Assembly: GCF_003966225.1 (NCBI RefSeq)
Contig: NZ_RXNU01000002.1
Coordinates: forward strand, 1-64,000
Origin: Shewanella canadensis
Lineage (GTDB): Bacteria; Pseudomonadota; Gammaproteobacteria; Enterobacterales; Shewanellaceae
Reading direction: 5' to 3'
DNA length: 64,000 bases
Under the pieces are notes generated by a model. That model ran no database searches. It saw only the letters and a program-made list of their open reading frames with translations, and was not told where the DNA came from. Every line of letters starts with the position of its first letter. Position 1 is the first letter of the stretch. Shown piece after piece: positions 57,974 through 64,000 of the stretch. The position numbers were made by a program, and so were the translations under genes.

Positions 57974-58217
57974 TCTTGTGCAAACATTGTCGCAGCAGTG
58001 GTAGGCACACCTAATAGGCTAAGTGTGCTTACCACTTTGATTCGGACTTAAACTGACCTAATTAGCCTGACACTTGTATCGGCAATACAATTATGCAAAA
58101 TCGGGAAAATAAACGCTGAGCATATTAGGTATGATTAAAATCAGTTCAAATAACCCAGCTTTTCTCAAGTAAGCCGAGATAAGAAACAGCAACGACCCCG
58201 GCATAGGAATAAAAATA

Positions 58218-59150
58218 GTGCGTAAAGTAAGCGAAAAACTGCAGCCTTGGCTCGAGAACTTTAACCAACAAATTGCCATACTCATTGAAAATGGATTCAA
58301 GCCTACCGCAACCAATGCCCGCGAAGGGTTGGCTAATTTAACCAAAGGGCTAGTCACTGATATCCCAGAGATCGCATGGGTGGGAGATGATCTGGTTATT
58401 AATGATGAATATAATGTTCCGGTACGTATCCACCACCCAGCACCGGAAAAAGCCTTACCGGTTATTGTCTACCTCCATGGTGGTGGACACATGGCAGGAA
58501 GTATCACAGTTTATGACCCCATCTGCCGCAAGCTAGCCAACGCGACACAACATATTGTTGTCTCGGTAGATTATCGCTTAGCCCCCGAATGCCGTTACCC
58601 GGCAGGTTTAAATGACGCCTATGCTGTGGTGCAGAATATCTGGACGACGCTTAATGGTCGCAAGGTAGAGTTCCAACCCAAACTATCTATCGTTGGCGAT
58701 TCTGGTGGCGCCGCTTTAGTGGCTAGTGTCAGTGCAAAAGCCCAGTTCGATACCCAAGTGATAATCGATAAACAGGTCATGATCTATCCCAGTCTGGATT
58801 ACACCATGCAGAGCAAATCTATTGAACAAAATGCAGAGGGTTACCTACTGCAGAAAGGTAAAATTGGCTGGTACTTCGACAACTACTTTAATGCTGGGGA
58901 CGATCGTAGAAAAGCGTCACCACTGCATGGTGAGTTTACCCATGGTTTACCCGCAACATTGGTCTTTACCGTCGAATTCTGTCCCCTGCGTGACGAAGGT
59001 ACAAGCTATATTGAAAAGCTCAATAAAACAGGCGTTACCACTAAGCTCATCCACTTCCCCGATATGATCCACACATTTATGAACATGGAAGATCTTGTTA
59101 AAAGTGAATGTGAATCAGTTTATCGTTCAATTGCTGAATTTTTGAAATAG
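58218..59150 (+). CDS. alpha/beta hydrolase, hormone-sensitive-lipase family
   Basis: A 310-aa cytoplasmic esterase. The start is GTG 58218 with AGGAAT upstream. HSL signature: HGGGHMAGS oxyanion hole near 92-100, GDSGGAAL with nucleophile Ser near 163, and the acid/His region PDMIHTFMN near 280. No signal peptide. Could cleave short 3-hydroxybutyrate oligomers or other small esters. It is 244 bp after pta; the gap shows no gene. Confidence 0.85.
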   Translation: MRKVSEKLQPWLENFNQQIAILIENGFKPTATNAREGLANLTKGLVTDIPEIAWVGDDLVINDEYNVPVRIHHPAPEKALPVIVYLHGGGHMAGSITVYDPICRKLANATQHIVVSVDYRLAPECRYPAGLNDAYAVVQNIWTTLNGRKVEFQPKLSIVGDSGGAALVASVSAKAQFDTQVIIDKQVMIYPSLDYTMQSKSIEQNAEGYLLQKGKIGWYFDNYFNAGDDRRKASPLHGEFTHGLPATLVFTVEFCPLRDEGTSYIEKLNKTGVTTKLIHFPDMIHTFMNMEDLVKSECESVYRSIAEFLK

Positions 59151-59183
59151 GGCAATAGATGCGATAAGGCTTGAAGGCTAATA

Positions 59184-60875
59184 CTAGAGCGAAGGCTCTA
59201 GGCTCTTCAGCCGCTCCAATATTTTATCCGCAACCCGAAACGCATTAGCATAGATGGTCAGTGTCGGAGTGACAGAGCCACCATTAGGCATAAAGCTTCC
59301 ATCCGTGACATAGAGGTTATCGCAGTCATGCACCCGGCAGTTTCTGTCCAGCACAGAGGTGTCAGGGTCATTACCGAAACGGCAGCCTCCCGCGACCAGG
59401 TTGGATGTCGGCGAGGTAAACACATTGCCCCAGGCCTCATCGGCCCCCATGGCTTTCATCACCTCGACGCCGCGATCCACCAGATACTGAGCGACCTTCT
59501 CATCGTGGGGGTGAAAACCGGCACGCACCTTAGCGACAGCCTGGCCCCATTTATCTTTCTCATCAGGGTCTAAGCTGACATAACATTCGTCGTTAGTGAG
59601 CCAGTCACAGAACACCTCAAACTTAAAATCTTTCGATTGGGTAAAGTGCGCCTTAATCTTTTGCTTTAACGGCGTGCCCCATAACAGATTGTCCCCCTGC
59701 CACTTAAGTCCCGACGTCTCCGCAGTGGGTGATGGCGGATCGAACACAAAATCTAAGGTGCCCCCCTTTATCGGCTTATCTGATACCGACCTGTCATCTA
59801 TGACATACCAATCCTGCAAGGCGCGATTGAAGAAGGGTCCCCTGATCTTGAGCTGCTTAGCCTCAAACTCTTTTAGCTTATCGAGTTTAAACACGCCATG
59901 ACCCGTTCCACCTGCGCAGCAGTGCAGGTTCTTACCTACCTGCCCCTTGCTGTTACCTATGCCGTTGGGATGTTTGTGGCCGTTCGAACTTAATAACAGA
60001 CGCGCACTCTCGATGGAGTAACAGGCCACCACGAAAATCTTGGCGGTGACACCTTGTGAGTGCCCATCCTTATCAAAGTAATCGAGGGAGCTCACGTTAC
60101 CCGTATCGTCGGTGTTAAGCCGATACACTTTCGCTTGGGTGATGACCTCGCAATTGCCGCCTGCAACGGCGTCATCCAACAAGGCCGCCCGAGAGCTGGC
60201 TTTAGCACCGGAGTGACAACCATAACTGCCACAATAGCCGGAATACTCACAGCTCAAACGCCCATTAAAGGGCACCGACAGGATGCCTCTCGCCATGGGA
60301 AGTGGGTGGAGTTTAAGTGATCTGCAGGCTAAATCGAACCGTTGCGCGACCGGATGTTCCGCGGTGGGAGGAAAGGGGAAATCTTTGGTCGAACGCGGCT
60401 CCAGGTGAGGATGTTCAACCACCTTGCCCGACACCCCGACAAGCTGCTCAACTTTAGTGTAATAGGGTTCTAACTCGTCATAGCCGATTGGCCAGTCGAC
60501 GGTATTGGCCCCCTCTATTTCACCAAACTCACTGACTAAGCGGAAATCCTGTGGCTTGAGTCGATGAAAGTAACCACTCATAAAGTTAGAGGCACCACCG
60601 ACAATATTGCCGCCCCAAAACTGCGCGGTAGTCTCACTCGACCAGGTGCCGTCACCGATGGGCTCCTCTAAGGTGTGCCGCTCATCCTTAAATTGAGAGC
60701 GAAATACTCTATGACGTCCCAGCTGCTCATCTTTGAAGAAGTCACTTTCTTTAAACCACTTCCCCTTCTCGAGCACGCCAACCCTGTACCCCGCCTTGGC
60801 AAGTTCATGGGCCACTGGACCTGCGCCCACACCACTGCCTACGATACAGATATCAAATTCGTTAGTCTTTTTCAT
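59184..60875 (-). CDS. GMC-family FAD oxidoreductase
   Basis: A 563-aa flavoprotein. FAD-binding GSGVGAGPVAHELAKAGYRVGVLEKG at residues 13-38, WGGNIVGGASNFMSG near 87-101, and the C-terminal CRVHDCDNLYVTDGSFMPNGG...PTLTIYANAFRVAD with the usual His/Asn region replaced partly by GG. Related to gluconate/sugar or alcohol dehydrogenase large subunits. With the Tat-exported subunit-3 protein just upstream, it probably forms a periplasmic dehydrogenase, carried along by the partner's Tat signal. Substrate unknown. Confidence 0.85.
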   Translation of the reverse strand: MKKTNEFDICIVGSGVGAGPVAHELAKAGYRVGVLEKGKWFKESDFFKDEQLGRHRVFRSQFKDERHTLEEPIGDGTWSSETTAQFWGGNIVGGASNFMSGYFHRLKPQDFRLVSEFGEIEGANTVDWPIGYDELEPYYTKVEQLVGVSGKVVEHPHLEPRSTKDFPFPPTAEHPVAQRFDLACRSLKLHPLPMARGILSVPFNGRLSCEYSGYCGSYGCHSGAKASSRAALLDDAVAGGNCEVITQAKVYRLNTDDTGNVSSLDYFDKDGHSQGVTAKIFVVACYSIESARLLLSSNGHKHPNGIGNSKGQVGKNLHCCAGGTGHGVFKLDKLKEFEAKQLKIRGPFFNRALQDWYVIDDRSVSDKPIKGGTLDFVFDPPSPTAETSGLKWQGDNLLWGTPLKQKIKAHFTQSKDFKFEVFCDWLTNDECYVSLDPDEKDKWGQAVAKVRAGFHPHDEKVAQYLVDRGVEVMKAMGADEAWGNVFTSPTSNLVAGGCRFGNDPDTSVLDRNCRVHDCDNLYVTDGSFMPNGGSVTPTLTIYANAFRVADKILERLKSLEPSL

Positions 60876-60929
60876 ATGTTATGCAGCCTAAATCTGAAAC
60901 CGAGAGGAGTTACATTAACTAAAGTCTAA

Positions 60930-61649
60930 TTAGCTAAAATCTAAATAGGTTTTCCCTTCAACGGGCCTGGGGAAACCAGGCTGGTGCTCTAGCCACTTCC
61001 AGCCAATACCATCGGGATTACCGCCATAGACAGGATCCAGGGTCAGTGACTCGAGTAGATAATAGAGCAGTAACGATAACCAGTTTTCACCCGCCTGGGT
61101 TTGTGAAATCTGCTTCATCACCATATCTTGTTGAATGGGCGTTAGTTTTATAAAGCTGTCGCCCAGAGTCGCGTTTGACTGCTCCTCTAACCAGCCGACA
61201 CCTTTGAGAATAAATGCCTTATCACCATCGGCTGCATTTTCAGGGTCGTCCAATGCCCAACTCAGGTACTGAAATCCATTAAGCTGTGTCGCCGAAGGGC
61301 CATCGCCATCATCGGGAAATAGCTGCAACTGCACCGCCTCGACAACCGCGCGGCTATAGGCATTGAAGTCTGCTAATGCTCTATCGCTTTCTACTTTATC
61401 CGGTGATTCTTGTGCCAGCCCGACACTGGGTTTAGCCCCAAGCAAGCCGAGCAACACGGCCGCGGCTCCGGTCTGCCTTAAAAAAGCACGCCGATTGAGC
61501 CCGGAATCATAGGCGCTGACAAATTCAGCTTTAATTGACCCATGCTCACGCTTAGCTGCCCCGACAGATGTGGGACCCTTGTCGTGATTACGCGAGCAAG
61601 CGGTTTGCTTTGCTAACTGACTCTTTTCTAACATGCTCTTTTCTAACAT
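60930..61649 (-). CDS. gluconate 2-dehydrogenase subunit 3-like, Tat-exported
   Basis: A 239-aa protein. The start ATG 61649 has AGGA upstream and overlaps the tlpA-like stop by 7 nt. A Tat signal LNRRAFLRQTGAAAVLLGLLG occurs at about residues 52-72, after an unusually long N-terminal extension (MLEKSMLEKSQ is a small internal duplication). The rest (VEAVQLQLFPDDGDGPSATQLN..., DPVYGGNPDGIGWKWL) matches the gluconate dehydrogenase small-subunit family. Partner of the GMC oxidoreductase downstream. Confidence 0.82.
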   Translation of the reverse strand: MLEKSMLEKSQLAKQTACSRNHDKGPTSVGAAKREHGSIKAEFVSAYDSGLNRRAFLRQTGAAAVLLGLLGAKPSVGLAQESPDKVESDRALADFNAYSRAVVEAVQLQLFPDDGDGPSATQLNGFQYLSWALDDPENAADGDKAFILKGVGWLEEQSNATLGDSFIKLTPIQQDMVMKQISQTQAGENWLSLLLYYLLESLTLDPVYGGNPDGIGWKWLEHQPGFPRPVEGKTYLDFS

Positions 61650-62230
61650 AAGCGGTCCTTGTCGCACACCGCTCCCGCCAACACCACAGGCTTCTCTTCA
61701 CTGTCGGAGACTCTATTCCACTGTTCAATATTGGCCGCCAACGTATGGGTTATCCCATCCACTTGTTTTATTACCCCATTGATATCGATAAGGAAACCGG
61801 TAGGTGTTCCCATCACCCCGTATCTGTGGGTAATGTCGGCATTTTCATCGAAGGCGATAGCGTAATTAGCCTCGAACCTTGCCTGAAATTGAGATATATC
61901 GGCTAAAGAGTCACTCCAGCTGGTATTGATGGCAAGTAACTTAACCTGATCACCGAACTCACGCTCAATGGCCATCAACTGAGGCACCTTCTTCATACAG
62001 TGGCCACACCAGGTGTTCCAAAAGACCAGATAGACTGACTGCTTCCCCTTAAACTCACTAAGTTTGAAAGGAGCATTATCGATTTGATTGATGGTGAAGT
62101 TTGGTGCTATCTCCCCCACTTTTAACGGCTCGGCATTAACTGACAGGCTAAGGTTAAAAACAAGAATCAGAGCCAGGCTCCTGATAACCAAAGAACTTAG
62201 TTCAGATAATGATGAAATGACTCTACCCAT
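61643..62230 (-). CDS. TlpA-like thioredoxin-fold protein
   Basis: A 195-aa exported thiol-redox protein with signal peptide (LILVFNLSLSVNA) and the active site WCGHC near 77. cis-Pro in GVMGTPTG near 149. The C-terminus has an extra Cys pair (GAVCDKDRLC). First gene of the operon with the GMC dehydrogenase; it may keep that enzyme's or a cytochrome's thiols reduced. Confidence 0.85.
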   Translation of the reverse strand: MGRVISSLSELSSLVIRSLALILVFNLSLSVNAEPLKVGEIAPNFTINQIDNAPFKLSEFKGKQSVYLVFWNTWCGHCMKKVPQLMAIEREFGDQVKLLAINTSWSDSLADISQFQARFEANYAIAFDENADITHRYGVMGTPTGFLIDINGVIKQVDGITHTLAANIEQWNRVSDSEEKPVVLAGAVCDKDRLC

Positions 62231-62460
62231 GCGACGTTCCCCAACTCAATAACGAATACGGTTTCATATCAGGCCTCGACCACCTTATCACTATAGGATA
62301 AACACCAAAACCGACAACTTTACAGCTACATTGAATTAACAGACCGTGTTCTTCTACAAAATAATTCATGTTAAATCACTTTCTGGTTAAAACTTGATTG
62401 AGAACAAGATTTAACCGCCCACCCAAGGTAGTTTGTCACCATTGACTCCCCCGGACACTG

Positions 62461-63843
62461 ATGATGAAACCAGAAACTAATCGAAATGAAAACAAAGAGG
62501 TGGCCGTGATAGGCGGCGGAATTATCGGACTCTGTAGCGCTTATTACCTACACAAGGCTGGTAGGTCGGTGGTAGTCATAGATAAAGGAGAGATTGGCAA
62601 GGCCTGCTCTTTCGGTAACGCCGGCTATATCACGCCCAGTCACTTCGTTCCGCTGGCGGCGCCGGGTATGATACAAAAAGGCTTAAAGTGGATGTTAAAC
62701 CCTCAGAGCCCCTTCTTCGTGCGCCCGAGCCTCAATCTCGACTTTTTACTCTGGCTCTGGTCCTTCTCTAAAAAATGCACCAAGCAACACACATTAAATA
62801 GCCAAGAGGCCATCTTAGATATCAACCTTAAGTCTTTAGCCCTCTATGAAGAGCTCAATGCTGAAGATGCCCTTGAATTTCAGTTTTATCAGAAAGGTCT
62901 GTTAATGCTCTATAAGACAGATAAAGGGTTAAAGGAGGAGGCCGAAACCGTCAAGCAGGCCAACAGACTGGGCCTTAATGCAAAGATGCTCAGCCCAATT
63001 GAGCTTAAATGTTTAGAACCCAATATCGACTTCGATGTCATCGGGGCCGCCCATTACCCGGAAGATGCACACATCGCCCCCTATGAGTTACTCAGCAGTT
63101 TAAGAGCCTATCTTGAAGCCGGGGGGGTTGAGTTTATCGAACACGCAGAGGTCACTTCCTTTAATACCAAATTCCTCTCTAGCGGTGATTCACCTGCCGA
63201 TAGTTCCGAACCAAACACGATCGTCTCGGCGCACTATACCAAGGGAGCAGAAAAGGGGGTTATTAGCGCCGATGAGTTTATTCTTGCCAATGGCGCCTGG
63301 TCAGGACAAATGGGCAAGACCTTAGGGTTGAAGCTCCCCGTTCAGGCGGGGAAAGGGATCAGCATCACCTTAAATAACGTGCCCAATAAGCAACATGCTC
63401 ACGCGACTTTCGACTGTAAAACCCCCTTCATTCTCAGCGAGGCTAAAGTCGCGGTCACGCCATTTAACAATGAGATCCGCTTCGGCGGCACGATGGAGCT
63501 GGGGGTACTGGCCAATCAGGAGCGAAGAGGCATCAGCCAGAACAGGATTAAGGGATTACTAAAGTCAGCTGGTCGTTATCTGCCCGCATTCAAGGCTGAA
63601 CATATCGACCAAAGCCAATTCTGGTCCGGCTTCAGGCCCTGCTCTCCCGATGGATTACCTATCATAGGTCGCTGTCACCCATACACTAACCTGACGGTAT
63701 CTACGGGGCATGCCATGATGGGACTTAGTCTGGGCCCTATCTCCGGCAAACTGGTGAGTGAGATAATCACAGGCTCAAAAACCAGCGTCAACCTCGGCCC
63801 TTTCGATCCCAATAGATTTCACAGCGAAGGCAAAATAGCTTAA
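62461..63843 (+). CDS. DadA-like FAD-dependent amino acid dehydrogenase
   Basis: A 460-aa flavoprotein: VAVIGGGIIGLCSAYYLHKAGRSVVVIDKG (14-43) binds FAD, FGNAGYITPSHFVPLAAPGM follows, and the C-terminal FWSGFRPCSPDGLPIIGR...GHAMMGLSLGPISGKLV is the DAO signature. Resembles D-amino-acid or D-hydroxyproline dehydrogenases; substrate uncertain. ATG 62461 or the next ATG at 62464. Confidence 0.85.
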   Translation: MMKPETNRNENKEVAVIGGGIIGLCSAYYLHKAGRSVVVIDKGEIGKACSFGNAGYITPSHFVPLAAPGMIQKGLKWMLNPQSPFFVRPSLNLDFLLWLWSFSKKCTKQHTLNSQEAILDINLKSLALYEELNAEDALEFQFYQKGLLMLYKTDKGLKEEAETVKQANRLGLNAKMLSPIELKCLEPNIDFDVIGAAHYPEDAHIAPYELLSSLRAYLEAGGVEFIEHAEVTSFNTKFLSSGDSPADSSEPNTIVSAHYTKGAEKGVISADEFILANGAWSGQMGKTLGLKLPVQAGKGISITLNNVPNKQHAHATFDCKTPFILSEAKVAVTPFNNEIRFGGTMELGVLANQERRGISQNRIKGLLKSAGRYLPAFKAEHIDQSQFWSGFRPCSPDGLPIIGRCHPYTNLTVSTGHAMMGLSLGPISGKLVSEIITGSKTSVNLGPFDPNRFHSEGKIA

Positions 63844-63888
63844 TCTGGAGATGTCATCATCACAGCGACTCATCGCAGCGAAATAGGT

Positions 63889-64000
63889 ATGAAGAGAAGA
63901 ATCGCGTTCGGCCTCTGTTTACTCATAATGATAAGCGCCATCGCTTATCATTTCCTGTCTCCCAAAGTCGTGGTTGATAACCAGTCTGATAAAAGCTACT
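63889..64000 (+). CDS. N-terminus of a membrane-anchored protein, cut by the window end
   Basis: Thirty-seven codons from ATG 63889 (weak AGG site upstream). A basic start MKRRIAFG leads into one hydrophobic segment (LCLLIMISAIAYHFL), then a polar stretch. Signal anchor likely; the product cannot be identified. The gap from the DadA-like stop is 45 bp, so they may share an operon. Confidence 0.6.
   Translation, partial: MKRRIAFGLCLLIMISAIAYHFLSPKVVVDNQSDKSY

Noticed and set aside
42720..58000. PHB synthesis locus
   Set aside because: No PHA synthase or phasin gene is present, and a secreted depolymerase, FabV and Pta-AckA point to breakdown instead.

Overview
The window reads as chromosomal DNA of a marine gammaproteobacterium of the Shewanella type. 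The basis is the protein sequences, the E. coli-like order rrn / clpB / pgeF / rluD / bamD, a Vibrio/Shewanella-style adenine riboswitch before adenosine deaminase, and short dispersed palindromes and 7-bp repeats of a kind familiar from Shewanella. No species can be named from the sequence alone. All gene calls were made by eye.

Layout. 1-590 holds the 5' end of a 16S rRNA gene (minus strand) with its boxA and two promoters. 970-8240 is housekeeping: pssA, a DUF4124 protein, sigma32-controlled clpB, pgeF, rluD, bamD and tRNA-Phe. 8.3-15.3 kb is signalling: a CHASE4-GGDEF protein, an HBM chemoreceptor, an ornithine-cyclodeaminase relative and an ECF sigma / anti-sigma / DUF4097 operon. 15.3-28.1 kb is mixed: rsuA, an acetyltransferase, an M13 peptidase, an exported RelA/SpoT-like protein, an SMI1/KNR4 protein, a GST, an unusual NRAMP-like transporter with a serine hydrolase, yehS, a MITE-like element and maeA. 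28.1-30.3 kb looks like an insertion: a lone KAP-type P-loop NTPase flanked on both sides by hairpin-rich DNA. 30.4-39.4 kb holds PAP2, TPR-GGDEF, a solute-binding protein, riboswitch-add, an MFS transporter, queG and dodecin.

40.0-59.2 kb is the main attraction. It encodes a PhaZ7-like secreted poly(3-hydroxybutyrate) depolymerase, an outer-membrane porin-like protein, three further alpha/beta hydrolases, a Cache chemoreceptor, thiolase, an SDR acetoacetyl-CoA reductase/3-hydroxybutyryl-CoA dehydrogenase, a LysR regulator, a CoA-transferase, an (R)-type enoyl-CoA hydratase, FabV-type trans-2-enoyl-CoA reductase, acetate kinase and phosphate acetyltransferase. Together these could hydrolyse PHB outside the cell, take up 3-hydroxybutyrate and disproportionate it to acetate and butyrate. 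NADH made at the dehydrogenase would be used at FabV, and ATP would be made by Pta-AckA. This pathway is inferred from gene content; no PHA synthase gene is present.

59.2-64.0 kb holds a GMC oxidoreductase / Tat-exported small subunit / TlpA-like operon, a DadA-like flavoprotein and the start of a membrane-anchored protein cut by the window edge.
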